In this document: piece by piece, positions 50,365 to 58,832 of the stretch | Position numbering within the stretch: the first letter of the stretch is position 1 | Layout: every line of letters begins with the position of its first letter | Source of the DNA: Acidobacteria bacterium AB60 | GTDB taxonomy: Bacteria; Acidobacteriota; Terriglobia; Terriglobales; Acidobacteriaceae | Length of the DNA stretch: 64,000 nucleotides | Direction: 5' to 3' | Assembly (NCBI GenBank): GCA_008682415.1 | Contig: VANK01000006.1 | Location: 296,953 to 360,952 of the forward strand | Notes under the pieces: generated by a model | What the model was told of the DNA's origin: nothing | Seen by the model: only the letters and a program-made list of their open reading frames with translations | Databases searched by the model: none | Made by a program: the position numbers and the translations under genes

Positions 50365-51048
50365 CTAGCCCTGCGGCGGTTCATTCAGACCGGCCGCCTC
50401 CCCCGTCCTGCCGCGCACCGTCCGCACGCTCGCAGACGCTTCGATTCCTGTCGCCAGCCGTGAGTCCGCCACCGGCTCTTGCGCCACCACCGGCAGCGGT
50501 AGGATCCCCGCCCAGATCGGCAAAGCGTAGTCCTCGTCATCGTCCACCGGAAACCCCGTCCGCGTCTTCGCCGAGGCCTCTTCAATCGCGAACTCCAGCA
50601 CCGCCGTCGCCTTCAGCTCCTTCTCCGTCGGCGGCCGCACCTCATCCCATCGTCCCTTCAGCACCTGCTCTGAGATCACGCGCAGCGCCGCTCGCTTCTC
50701 CTCCGCCTCGGTGATCAGCCGCGCCCTTCCAAACGCCACCACCGACCGATAATTGATCGAGTGGTGAAACGCCGAACGCGCCAGCACCAGCGCATCCACC
50801 AGCGTCACCGTCACGCACAGCGGAATCCCTGTCTCCCCTTCGCGCATCATGCGGCTCGCCGCAGACCCGTGCAGGTACAGCACCTCATCCCTGCGCCCGT
50901 AAAGCGTGGGGATCACGAACGGCTGCCCGTCCGTGACAAACCCCACGTGCGCCAAAAAAGCCGCGTCCAGAATTCCGTGAATCGTGGCAGCATCGTACGC
51001 GCCCCGCTGCGGCAGCCGTCGCACCCGTATCCTCTCCGTCGGCATCAT
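50365..51048 (-). CDS. Pyridoxamine 5'-phosphate oxidase-like flavin-binding protein
   Basis: A 227-residue split-barrel flavoprotein of the NimA/PNPOx-like group: TERIRVRRLPQRGAYDAATIHGILDAAFLAHVGFVTDGQPFVIPTLYGRRDEVLYLHGSAASRMMREGETGIPLCVTVTLVDALVLARSAFHHSINYRSVVAFGRARLI, where HVGFVTDGQPFVIPTLY and YLHGSAASRMMR form the FMN pocket. Roles in this family range from nitroreductase-like reduction to PNP oxidation. The last 40 residues are a Pro/Ala-rich tail. It overlaps the upstream DUF1579-like gene by 4 bp and the pair is divergent from a MocR regulator, which suggests vitamin B6-linked control. Confidence 0.85.
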   Translation of the reverse strand: MMPTERIRVRRLPQRGAYDAATIHGILDAAFLAHVGFVTDGQPFVIPTLYGRRDEVLYLHGSAASRMMREGETGIPLCVTVTLVDALVLARSAFHHSINYRSVVAFGRARLITEAEEKRAALRVISEQVLKGRWDEVRPPTEKELKATAVLEFAIEEASAKTRTGFPVDDDEDYALPIWAGILPLPVVAQEPVADSRLATGIEASASVRTVRGRTGEAAGLNEPPQG

Positions 51049-51608
51049 TCCTTCACCCGCGTCTGGTCGGTAATCCAGTTCACCTCCCAGGTCTTGCCGC
51101 CATCGTCCGAGAATGACTGCTCAAAATGAGCCGAGTTGGCCGTGATCCGCGACCATTGATATCGCACCAGGATCTGTCGCCCATTAAATGGCTCCTGATC
51201 GTAGAACTCGCCGACCCCGTCCTTGAACTCACCCACCGTTGCCGGCAATGACAGTTGACCCGTCCTCCCGGTCCCCCAGTAAAGACTCCACTGGTGCGCC
51301 TTGGGGTCATACAGCCGCAGCGTCAGACCCTCCACACGATCCGCTCCATTCGTCGTCTCAAATTCCTCGATGTTGGCGCGTCCCTCCCACATCGGGCGCG
51401 TCACTGACATGCCATCGAACTCCACCCACTCCGCCGCTCCTGACAGGGGATGCAGCATCCGCTTCAGGTGAATGTTCCACTTGCCGATCTCAAAATCGAA
51501 ATCATGCTGGCCATCGCGCACCGCCGCCTTCGCCACTCCGCTCGACTGCGTGGCAGGCGCTCCCGCCGGCATCAGCAACCCAGCCATCAGACAAACCGCT
51601 AAAACCAT
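51045..51608 (-). CDS. Secreted DUF1579-like protein
   Basis: A 187-residue protein with a signal peptide (MVLAVCLMAGLLMPAGAPA) and a lipocalin-like beta domain: RDGQHDFDFEIGKWNIHLKRMLHPLSGAAEWVEFDGMSVTRPMWEGRANIEEFE, then LRLYDPKAHQWSLYWGTGRTGQL and a terminal FSDDGGKTWEVNWITDQTR. This pattern (DFD-x-x-IG-x-W, ending with DGG-x-TWE-x-NW) is that of DUF1579/DUF1579-related exported proteins of unknown function. GGAGG lies 8 nt upstream of the ATG. It is coupled to the flavoprotein gene and divergent from the MocR regulator. Confidence 0.75.
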   Translation of the reverse strand: MVLAVCLMAGLLMPAGAPATQSSGVAKAAVRDGQHDFDFEIGKWNIHLKRMLHPLSGAAEWVEFDGMSVTRPMWEGRANIEEFETTNGADRVEGLTLRLYDPKAHQWSLYWGTGRTGQLSLPATVGEFKDGVGEFYDQEPFNGRQILVRYQWSRITANSAHFEQSFSDDGGKTWEVNWITDQTRVKE

Positions 51609-51635
51609 ACCTGAACCTCCCGCCCCGGTACCGCA

Positions 51636-51683
51636 GGCTCTTGAGTTTCATACTCCCTCACCGCGTGGTAACTTCAAAGAGCC
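51636..51683. promoter_or_regulatory. Inverted repeat in the MocR divergent promoter region
   Basis: GGCTCTT (51636-51642) and AAGAGCC (51677-51683) form a perfect 7-bp inverted repeat with a 34-bp spacer, within the 82 bp between the divergent DUF1579-like and MocR genes. Such widely spaced half-sites suit a dimeric MocR protein. Confidence 0.4.
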
Positions 51684-51690
51684 ACTTTTT

Positions 51691-53124
51691 ATGAATTTCG
51701 TAATACCACTCGCAAGCAGCGCCGGCCCTCTCTCCCGCCAGATCTACCAGCACCTGCGCGACGCCATCCTCTCCGGCAAGCTCCCCGCCGGCGAACGCCT
51801 CCCCTCCACCCGCGAGCTCGCCGAGCAGCTGCACGTCTCCCGCACCGTCGTCCTGCTCGCCTACGACCAGCTCCTCGCCGAGGGCTATGCCTCCGGCCGC
51901 CGTGGCGCCGGAACCTACGTCACCACCACCCTCAACCTCCGCGTCATGCACCCCCAGACCGAGTCCTTCCACTTCCGCCTGTCCCAATACGGAAAACGTC
52001 TCGCCGCCGGCCCGCCCCAGATGCGCGACGAACTCCGCCGCGCCCGCCCCCTGCGCTACGACTTCGTCTACGGCCGCAGCAATATCGATATCTTTCCCTT
52101 CGAAGCCTGGCGGCGCCTGCTGCTGCGCAATGCCCGCCGCGCCCCCGTCCATGAGCTCGACTACGGCGCCGCCGCCGGCTCCCCCGCTCTCCGCCAGGCC
52201 ATCGCCGCCCACCTCCAGCGCTCCCGCGGCGTCGTCTGCGATCCTTCCCAGATCCTCATCGTCAACGGCTCCGCCCAGGCCATCGACCTCATCATCCGCG
52301 TCCTCGTCAATCCCGGCGACTCCATCGCCGTCGAAGATCCCGGCTACCAGGGCGCGCGCCACGGCCTGCGCGCCGCCCGTGCCCGCCTCCGCCCCGTCCC
52401 CGTCGACCACGACGGCATCATTCCTGAAAAAATCCCCGCCGGCACCCGCATGGTCTTCATCACGCCCTCCCACCAGTTCCCCACCGGCGCCGTCCTGCCC
52501 CTCGCCCGCCGCCTCGCCCTCCTCGACTGGGCCCGCCGCCATCGCGCCGTCATCGTCGAAGACGACTACGACGGCGAGTTCCGCTACGGCGGCCAGGCCC
52601 TCGCCTCGCTCCAGGGCCTCGACCGCGAAGGCCGCGTCCTCTACCTCGGCACCTTCTCCCGCACCGTCTTCCCCGCCCTCCGCATCGGTTACCTCGTCGC
52701 GCCCCGTTCGCTCATGCCCGCACTCGCCGCCGCCAAGTGGATCTCCGACCGCCACACCTCCACCCTCGAACAGCAAACCCTCGCCGAGTTCCTCGCCAGC
52801 GGCCTCTACGAGCGCTTCCTCCGCCGCGTCCGCCGCAGCAACAGCGCCCGCCGCGACGCCCTCCTCGACGCCATCCACGCCGTCTTCGGCCCCGCCATCG
52901 AGGTCACCGGACAAGGCGCCGGCGCCCACATCGTCCTCTGGCCCAAAACCGAACTCGACGAAGCCACCATCGTCGCCCGCGCCGAACACCGCGGCGTCGG
53001 CATCTACGGCATCGCCGGCCACTACGTCGCGCGCAGGCGCCGCCCCGGCATCATCCTCGGATTCGCCCGCCTCACCCCCGCCGAGATTCGCGAAGGCATC
53101 AGCCGCCTTCACGGCATCTTCTGA
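51691..53124 (+). CDS. MocR/PdxR-type GntR regulator with aminotransferase-like domain lacking the PLP lysine
   Basis: A 477-residue chimeric regulator. Residues 1 to about 75 form a GntR winged helix (LSRQIYQHLRDAILSGKLPAGERLPSTRELAEQLHVSRTVVLLAYDQLLAEGYASGRRGAGTYV). Residues about 110-477 form a type-I aminotransferase fold (NIDIFPFEAWRRLL, ILIVNGSAQAIDLIIRVLVNPGD, TPSHQFPTGAVLP, VEDDYDGEFRYGG). The segment GTFSRTVFPALRIGYLV aligns with the GTFSKxLFPxLRxGYLV Schiff-base motif, but the lysine is Arg324 (codon CGC, 52660-52662). Covalent PLP binding therefore looks lost. MocR proteins usually control vitamin B6 or amino-acid genes; the divergent flavoprotein and DUF1579-like genes are the likely targets. 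The ATG at 51691 was chosen for the domain start. Confidence 0.88.
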   Translation: MNFVIPLASSAGPLSRQIYQHLRDAILSGKLPAGERLPSTRELAEQLHVSRTVVLLAYDQLLAEGYASGRRGAGTYVTTTLNLRVMHPQTESFHFRLSQYGKRLAAGPPQMRDELRRARPLRYDFVYGRSNIDIFPFEAWRRLLLRNARRAPVHELDYGAAAGSPALRQAIAAHLQRSRGVVCDPSQILIVNGSAQAIDLIIRVLVNPGDSIAVEDPGYQGARHGLRAARARLRPVPVDHDGIIPEKIPAGTRMVFITPSHQFPTGAVLPLARRLALLDWARRHRAVIVEDDYDGEFRYGGQALASLQGLDREGRVLYLGTFSRTVFPALRIGYLVAPRSLMPALAAAKWISDRHTSTLEQQTLAEFLASGLYERFLRRVRRSNSARRDALLDAIHAVFGPAIEVTGQGAGAHIVLWPKTELDEATIVARAEHRGVGIYGIAGHYVARRRRPGIILGFARLTPAEIREGISRLHGIF

Positions 53125-53151
53125 CCCGCCCCAACTCGCTCCGCCCCCAAG

Positions 53152-53190
53152 CCAAAAAAATGGGCGGCAAGGAGTCCTCGCCGCCGCCCT
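53152..53190 (-). terminator. Flagellin gene terminator, possibly bidirectional
   Basis: On the minus strand GGGCGGC (53183-53189) pairs with GCCGCCC (53162-53168), with further inner pairing, followed by ATTTTTTT (53154-53161). It lies 36 bp after the flagellin stop and 37 bp after the convergent MocR gene. Confidence 0.8.
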
Positions 53191-53225
53191 GTCCCTGGGT
53201 TTTCTTGAACGAACCGCAATCCCAC

Positions 53226-54611
53226 TTACTGCAAAAGCTTGATCACTTCCTGCTCCACCTGGTTGGCCTGCGCCAGCGCCGCAATCCCCGTCTGGCTCAA
53301 AATCTCGAACTTCGACATATTCGAAGTCGCCGCCGCATAATCCGTCGCCTGGATCGCGTTCTGCGCCGACACCACGTTCTCCTGCTGCGTACTCATCACC
53401 TGGCTGATCGAGTTGAGCGTGTTGATCTGCGCGCCAATGTACCCGTCCTGTGCCGCCACCGCGCTGATCGCCTGATTCAGCAGGCTCAGCGCCGCCTGCG
53501 CGCTGGTGCTCGACTTCAAATCCGTGCCGCTCAGCGATACCCCCGCCGCATCCGTATAGGAGATCGTCGCAATCGACGCCGCGTTCAAATCCTGGGTGAA
53601 GCTGGTCTGCGGCGCGGTCGAAGCCGCCGGCGCGACCCCCAGATTGAACGTCTGCCCCACCGACGAGTCATACAGCAGATCCGTTGCCGCCGCCGTCGCG
53701 TCCTGAAAGATGCCCACGTGGTATCCGGCCTGCGTCGGCGCGTTTCCAGCATTCACGTTGCCCGCGATGATGATGCCGGTCTCGCTCTGATTGGCTGCGC
53801 CGCCCACCGCCGCCACTGCCGCCGCGCCCGCCATCGCCGCCGTTCCGAACGAGGCCGTGATGCCAAGATTGGCGTTATTGATCGCCTGGATCAGCCCCTG
53901 CACCGTGTTGTTCGCGCCGCTCACCGTGATCGTAGTGTTGGCCACCGTACCCGTGCCCGCCACCAGGTACGCCACCTCCAGGCTCGTCGAACCTCCCGCG
54001 GCCAGCGAGTCCGTCGTCTGCGCATACTTGCCCGCCGTCGAAAGATCGATAAACACGTTGTTCGTGCCCGTCGTATACGACATCGTTCCGGCCGAGTCGC
54101 CGACGCTCTGCGACGACAGCCCGCGTATGTTCAGCAGATCCACTGACGCGCCCGTCACCGAAGAGTCGCCCGTATAGATCGCTACTGGCCCGCCCCCAAA
54201 GACCCGCTGCTGGTTGTACGTCGTCGTCGATCCAATGTTGTTGATCTCGGCCAGGATCGACTGGTACTCCTGGTCCGCCGCCGCATCCTGGCTGCTGTTC
54301 AGCGTGCCGTTCGACGCCTCCGTCGCCAGCGTGATCGCACGGTTCAGCAGGCTCGTCACCTGCGAGAGCGCCCCGTCGGCCACCTGCAGCAGACCCACAC
54401 CCTCCGTGGCGTTGGTTCCCGACTGCGCCAGCGCCGTCGAGTTGGCCTTCAGCCCGTTCACCAGCGAAAGGCCCGCGGCATCGTCTGCCCCTGAGTTGAT
54501 CCGCGAACCCGAGGACAGCTGCCGAAGAACCGCCTGCAGGCTGCTGCTCGTATTGTTCAGATTGTTCTCAGCATAGATGGCGGAAAGATTGTTCAATACA
54601 CCGAGGGCCAT
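53226..54611 (-). CDS. Flagellin
   Basis: The filament subunit of the flagellum, 461 residues, exported by the flagellar type III system without a signal peptide. The N-terminal D0/D1 helices are MALGVLNNLSAIYAENNLNNTSSSLQAVLRQLSSGSRINSGADDAAGLSLVNGLKANSTALAQSGTNATEGVGLLQVADGALSQVTSLLNRAITLATEASNGTL, with the SSG-x-RIN-x-x-DDAAG-x signature. The C-terminal helix ends LSQTGIAALAQANQVEQEVIKLLQ. The central D2-like region is Ala/Thr-rich and variable. No other flagellar genes are in the window, so it is an orphan flagellin locus. The start at 54611 has AGGAG 8 nt upstream. A sigma-28 promoter lies about 100 bp upstream and a terminator follows. Confidence 0.94.
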   Translation of the reverse strand: MALGVLNNLSAIYAENNLNNTSSSLQAVLRQLSSGSRINSGADDAAGLSLVNGLKANSTALAQSGTNATEGVGLLQVADGALSQVTSLLNRAITLATEASNGTLNSSQDAAADQEYQSILAEINNIGSTTTYNQQRVFGGGPVAIYTGDSSVTGASVDLLNIRGLSSQSVGDSAGTMSYTTGTNNVFIDLSTAGKYAQTTDSLAAGGSTSLEVAYLVAGTGTVANTTITVSGANNTVQGLIQAINNANLGITASFGTAAMAGAAAVAAVGGAANQSETGIIIAGNVNAGNAPTQAGYHVGIFQDATAAATDLLYDSSVGQTFNLGVAPAASTAPQTSFTQDLNAASIATISYTDAAGVSLSGTDLKSSTSAQAALSLLNQAISAVAAQDGYIGAQINTLNSISQVMSTQQENVVSAQNAIQATDYAAATSNMSKFEILSQTGIAALAQANQVEQEVIKLLQ

Positions 54612-54706
54612 GGAGGTTGCTCCTTTTCCTGATGCTGGGCAGCGGCTCAACCGGCCCGCCGCGCCTTCGGCCTGATCGCCTCCGGCTCAAACTGCATCCA
54701 CCCCGT

Positions 54707-54733
54707 TCATCGGTGCCGGGGAAAGGAACTTTA
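54707..54733 (-). promoter_or_regulatory. Sigma-28 (FliA) promoter of the flagellin gene
   Basis: On the minus strand TAAAGTTC (54726-54733), 11 bp, then ACCGATGA (54707-54714) match the consensus TAAAGTTT-N11-GCCGATAA at 13 of 16 positions with exact spacing. The expected start near 54700 gives a leader of about 90 nt. Confidence 0.75.
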
Positions 54734-55014
54734 GTGCCGGCGCTGTTTTTTCTGCGCACAACCTGCCCCAACCTGCGTCACAATTGCCTCAACCCAGGAC
54801 ACCGCCGTCCCAATGTGCTCCAGTCCACTGCAACAAATCGCTCCACCGGTGATCGAAAATGGCACGGGGCCTGGCCGCGCCACACCCCCTCTCCACATCT
54901 CCCCTACCCCCCACGGAACGAATCCCCAGCAGACTGCGTATCGCCCCTCACGACCGGTCCCCACACCCGGCCGCGCGACCTGATCTCATCCCCAGTTGCT
55001 TGGAGAAAACTCGC

Positions 55015-55746
55015 ATGGCCGCTCTGCCTCGCTCCGTCACCGCTTTGCCTCGCCTCCTTGTCTTCGCAGCCCTCGCCTGCGCGGCTGCCAACGCCGCTCC
55101 CTCGTCCACACAGACAGAGGGCGAGCGTCTGCTCGAGCAGGGCCGACTCCTCCTCGATCCAGGCATCCTCAGCGCCGCTCGCAACTCCTTCACCCAATGC
55201 GCCGCCCAGGAGCCGGGCAACGCCCAATGCCTCCTCGATCTGGCGCGCACGGAGTTCTATCTCGCCAAGGTCGACGACATCGCCAAAAATCCCGACGCGG
55301 CGCACAAAATGCTCGACAGCGCCATCAATGATGCCCAGAAGGCCATCTCCCTCGACGATCGCTCCGCCGACGCGCATGCCCTTCTCGCCGACCTCTACGG
55401 AGCCCGCATTACCGGCATGCTCTCCGGAATGAAGTTCGGCCCCAAAGCCAACACCGAGTCGCAGCGCGCCCTCCAGCTCGACCCCAACAACGCCCTCGTC
55501 TACGCCGTCCTCGGCCGCAAATACTTCTACTCTCCCAGCGCCTTCGGCGGCGACATCGACAAGGCCATCGATTCCTTCAAGCACGCGGCCGCACTCGATC
55601 CCCAGTCGTACGAAGATCTCGTCTGGCTGGCCAAGGCCTATCGCAAAAAGGGAGACACCGCCCAGGAAAAGGAAGCGCTCGCTCAGGCTCTCCGCCTCAA
55701 TCCGCGCAGCGTCTTCGCGCAACGCGTGCAGTCCGGCCAGGAATAG
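55015..55746 (+). CDS. Exported tetratricopeptide repeat protein
   Basis: A 243-residue protein with a signal peptide (MAALPRSVTALPRLLVFAALACAAANA) and about four TPR units: ILSAARNSFTQCAAQEPGNAQCLLDLARTEFYL; MLDSAINDAQKAISLDDRSADAHALLADLYGA; NTESQRALQLDPNNALVYAVLGRKYFYSPSAFGGDIDKAIDSFKHAAALDPQSYEDLVWLAKAYRKKGD; and a final helix pair. It resembles the periplasmic or outer-membrane TPR proteins that organise other proteins (for example TRAP-T-associated TPR proteins). The segment KYFYSPSAFGGDIDKAI suits that group. The exact partner is not known. It is followed after 8 bp by a CPBP protease gene, likely in the same operon. The start was chosen at the signal peptide, where TGGAGA lies upstream. 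Confidence 0.75.
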   Translation: MAALPRSVTALPRLLVFAALACAAANAAPSSTQTEGERLLEQGRLLLDPGILSAARNSFTQCAAQEPGNAQCLLDLARTEFYLAKVDDIAKNPDAAHKMLDSAINDAQKAISLDDRSADAHALLADLYGARITGMLSGMKFGPKANTESQRALQLDPNNALVYAVLGRKYFYSPSAFGGDIDKAIDSFKHAAALDPQSYEDLVWLAKAYRKKGDTAQEKEALAQALRLNPRSVFAQRVQSGQE

Positions 55747-55754
55747 GAGCGATC

Positions 55755-56579
55755 ATGACTCTCTCTCCAGCCGCGCTTCCCGTGCGCACGCCTCGTGGCG
55801 ACCTCCCCGTCGCCAGCTTCTTCGCGCTCGACTTCGCCATCTCCTGGGGAGGCGCATGCGCCGTGATCGCCCCTCATCTCCTGCGCGGAGAAGCGGTACC
55901 CAGGTTCGCGGGACTGATGATCTTCCCCGTCATGCTGCTGGGCCCCGCGCTCGCAGGCATTCTCTTCGCCCGCAGGCAGGGCTCCGCCCAAAGCCTGTGG
56001 CGCCGCATGGCCACCCGCTTTCCTGCGCGCTGGCTCGCCCTCCTGCTTGTCCCTCCAGCGCTCGTGCTCTCCGTCCTCGGCATCTTTGTGGCAGCCGTCA
56101 ATCCACGCTTTGCGCCCAACCACTTCCTGCTAGGCGTCTCCTTCGGCGTCACCGCGGGATTGCTCGAGGAGCTCGGCTGGACCGGTTACGCCTTTCCCGC
56201 CCTGGCGGAACGTCGCAGCCTGTTTCCCGCGGCCCTCGTGCTCGGGCTGCTCTGGAGCCTCTGGCATCTCCCCGCCATCGACTACCTCGGCGCAATCAGC
56301 CCTCATGGCTCGGCGTGGACCGCCTACTTCCTCGCCTTCGCCGCCGTCATGACCGCCATCCGCATCCTCATCTGCTGGGCCTACTCCAGAACCGGCAGCC
56401 TGCTGCTGGCGCAGTTGCTTCACGCCTCGTCCACCGGCTCTCTCGTCGTCCTTAGCCCCGCCCGCATCACCGCCGTGCAGGAAGCCATCTGGTACCTCGC
56501 CTATGCCGCGACCCTCTGGATCGTGGTCGCCGCAATTCACCGTCTCTCCGGCTCTGCCTACGCGCGCATCCAGAAATAA
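55755..56579 (+). CDS. CPBP family intramembrane metalloprotease
   Basis: A 274-residue membrane protein with about eight hydrophobic segments and the CPBP/ABI (Rce1-like) motifs: motif 1 LLEELGWTGYAFPAL (EE near 138), motif 2 LWSLWHLPA (His near 172) and motif 3 LLAQLLHASSTG (His near 227). The conserved Arg that normally follows motif 1 (EExxxR) is replaced by Thr (EELGWT), which is a departure from the family but leaves the metal-binding Glu and His residues. Such proteases process membrane-bound substrates, bacteriocins or stress factors. It is coupled to the TPR gene by an 8-bp gap. Confidence 0.8.
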   Translation: MTLSPAALPVRTPRGDLPVASFFALDFAISWGGACAVIAPHLLRGEAVPRFAGLMIFPVMLLGPALAGILFARRQGSAQSLWRRMATRFPARWLALLLVPPALVLSVLGIFVAAVNPRFAPNHFLLGVSFGVTAGLLEELGWTGYAFPALAERRSLFPAALVLGLLWSLWHLPAIDYLGAISPHGSAWTAYFLAFAAVMTAIRILICWAYSRTGSLLLAQLLHASSTGSLVVLSPARITAVQEAIWYLAYAATLWIVVAAIHRLSGSAYARIQK

Positions 56580-56633
56580 GCACGGCGCAGAGCACCCGCC
56601 CTGCGCCGTCCCCTTGCACGGATTGTCTCGCGA

Positions 56634-58832
56634 TTACTTGTGAGCGCCGCCCGCCCCGCTCACGTTGCTGCTCGCCGCCGGAGCGGACGCTGCGCTGCCG
56701 GACGAAGCCGTTCCGCCTCCGCTGCTGTGCGATCCGCCGCCCCCGCCGCCGACTGAGCCTCCGCCGCCACGAGCGCCGCCTCCGCCACTACCCCCGCCGT
56801 GCATCGCACTCTGGCCGCCAAACGAACCTCCACCCGAGCGCCCGATGAATCCTCCCGTATGCCCAACCGGAGCAAACGTCGCGCTGCTGCGCGCGCCCCC
56901 CACCGGACCTGCTCGCGGCGCCGTGAACCCTCCCGTCTGGTGATCGTACCGAAGCGGGATCGCGCCCGCCGGCGCCACCCCGGCTCGCGCCGCCGGCGCG
57001 AGATGAATCGGATGCATCTCCATCACCGGCGCGGACGCCCGCGTCAGTGGCGGCGGCGGTTCCATGCGAAACTCCTTGGGCGCCGTCTTCATCAACTCCA
57101 GCGGACGCCCCGGCTCGAACCGGATCGGATTCACCGCGTATCCGCCACCCTTCTCCTTCGTCGCCGTAAACCCATGCTCCCGATTCACCGGCGGCTGCCC
57201 CTTCACATCCCGGGGATGCAACGGCACAAACGCCGTCGTCTTTCCGAATCGGATCCACTGCACCGGGCACAGATGGTGAATCTTCGTTCCCGCCACCCAC
57301 ACGTACCGCTGGTTGTTGTAAACCCACCAGCCCGAGTGGCACACCGACCACCACCACGGGTCCACCATCGATGTCTGCATGTACTGCCCGTTGATCATCG
57401 CTCCCGGCATGCAGGGGAAGAAGTCCGCCGGAGACGCCCCCGCAACTCCACCGGCCGCCGGCTTCGCGCTCTTCGGCGTGGGCTGTTGCGGCGGCCCGCC
57501 TGTCAGCAGCGAGTTGCCGTTCCCGCTGTTCGGCTCCCAGCACGTCCCATAGGGCTCGCAGGGATAAAACCGCCCCTGCCCTTTCATGTCCGCGATCCCC
57601 GGCACCGGCGTCGTCAGCCCCGCTTCCTTCATCTCCGCCGTCATCGCCTCGCTGCGCGCCTGGTACCGGTCCGCGACCCACGCATCGAAGTCCGCCAGGT
57701 TCTCCAGCTTCTCCGGAACCGCCGCCTGCGCGTGATCCTTGTTGAAGAACAACGGCCGGCCCGCCGTCATCGCCTCGTTCCCTCCTTGCAGCTTCAGCAT
57801 CCCGTTCTTCAGCATCATCAGCGCCATGCCGTCCGTGTAGCTGCTCACCCGCATGTCCGCCCGCTGCGGATAGCGCGTCAGCACATCGTTCGTGGGCGTG
57901 CGCAGAAGAAACGCCTCCCCCGGCTTCAGCGAATCCAGGTGGATCGTCGCCGTCCCGCTCAACAGTTCGATCTCCGAGTGCGGAACCCCGCTCGTCGTAT
58001 GCAGGTCGTCAAACGTCAGCACCGAGTTGGGCGCCAGGTACGTCGTCGACGCGTTTTCGAACTCGATCTCCACCCGCCCGTCCGCTCCCGTCACCAGGCT
58101 GTCGCCCGCCGCCAGCGGCAGGTTCATCTCCGCCGCCTCCCAGGCCTCATGTTTTGACTTCTCGTTCGTGCTCGCCCGCGCAATGCGCACATCCCCTTCC
58201 AGGTGGCTGATGCGCACAATCTGCGGATAGATCGACTCGGGAACCGTCTCCCCCAGCAGAAATAACGCGCCCTCCTTCAGATGTTCTGACGAATCGCTCT
58301 GCATCAACTGCTCGATCTGCGCCCGCGCCGCGGCCGGATTCGCCTGCATCTGCGTCGCCAGCGCCAGCAGCTTCAGCTCATCGCTCTGCCCCGGTTCCAG
58401 CGGAACCGCCTTCCCCTGGCTCGCCCGGATCTCGATCTCCAGCGCCCCGCAGTCTTCCACCCATCCGCTCTTGGCAAATCGCATCCGCAGCGACAGGCAC
58501 GTGTCCATTGCCCTCGCCGAGTCCTTCAGCTTGTTCTGCGCGTACGCCTTCCAGTACAACGCCGCCGCGGCATGCTCCTCATTCAGAGAAGCCACCTGGT
58601 CAAACAGCTTTACCGCATCCGCCCAGCGCCCCTCATGAATCGCCTTGTTGGCATCCGCGTACAACCGCGCATCGGGCGAATCCGCCGGCGCCGCGGCGCT
58701 CAGCATGTCCATCACGTCATCGCCCGCCATCAATGAGGACGGCCCCTGCAAGGCCCCCGCCGCAGGCACAAGCACCGCGCCGGCCAGCGCCAATGCCGCC
58801 ATCCCGCTCCACCGCATCGATCGCCCGCTCAT
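56634..58832 (-). CDS. FecR-domain exported protein with Gly/Ser-rich tail
   Basis: A 732-residue exported protein: signal peptide (MRWSGMAALALAGAVLVPAAGAL), TPR-like helical region (about 55-200), then a FecR-type beta domain (about 205-310: VRISHLEGDVRIARASTNEKSKHEAWEAAEMNLPLAAGDSLVTGADGRVEIEFENASTTYLAPNSVLTFDDLH). Trp- and Cys-rich segments follow (MVDPWWWSVCHSGWWVYNNQRYVWVAGTKIHHLCPVQWIRFG), and a C-terminal Gly/Ser/Ala-rich stretch of about 90 residues that is probably disordered. FecR domains sense signals or bind surface polymers. The gene is translationally coupled (ATGA) to the anti-sigma gene, so it may be the sensor or effector of this ECF cassette. Confidence 0.8.
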   Translation of the reverse strand: MSGRSMRWSGMAALALAGAVLVPAAGALQGPSSLMAGDDVMDMLSAAAPADSPDARLYADANKAIHEGRWADAVKLFDQVASLNEEHAAAALYWKAYAQNKLKDSARAMDTCLSLRMRFAKSGWVEDCGALEIEIRASQGKAVPLEPGQSDELKLLALATQMQANPAAARAQIEQLMQSDSSEHLKEGALFLLGETVPESIYPQIVRISHLEGDVRIARASTNEKSKHEAWEAAEMNLPLAAGDSLVTGADGRVEIEFENASTTYLAPNSVLTFDDLHTTSGVPHSEIELLSGTATIHLDSLKPGEAFLLRTPTNDVLTRYPQRADMRVSSYTDGMALMMLKNGMLKLQGGNEAMTAGRPLFFNKDHAQAAVPEKLENLADFDAWVADRYQARSEAMTAEMKEAGLTTPVPGIADMKGQGRFYPCEPYGTCWEPNSGNGNSLLTGGPPQQPTPKSAKPAAGGVAGASPADFFPCMPGAMINGQYMQTSMVDPWWWSVCHSGWWVYNNQRYVWVAGTKIHHLCPVQWIRFGKTTAFVPLHPRDVKGQPPVNREHGFTATKEKGGGYAVNPIRFEPGRPLELMKTAPKEFRMEPPPPLTRASAPVMEMHPIHLAPAARAGVAPAGAIPLRYDHQTGGFTAPRAGPVGGARSSATFAPVGHTGGFIGRSGGGSFGGQSAMHGGGSGGGGARGGGGSVGGGGGGSHSSGGGTASSGSAASAPAASSNVSGAGGAHK

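Noticed and set aside
51658..53112. 484-codon open frame antisense to the MocR gene, rich in Gly/Ala/Glu
   Set aside because: It mirrors a GC-rich real gene; composition is typical of antisense shadows and no domain is recognisable.
51887..53242. 451-codon Ser/Pro/Ala-rich frame overlapping the MocR gene in another phase
   Set aside because: It is an out-of-frame reading of the MocR coding sequence and has no independent start signal.
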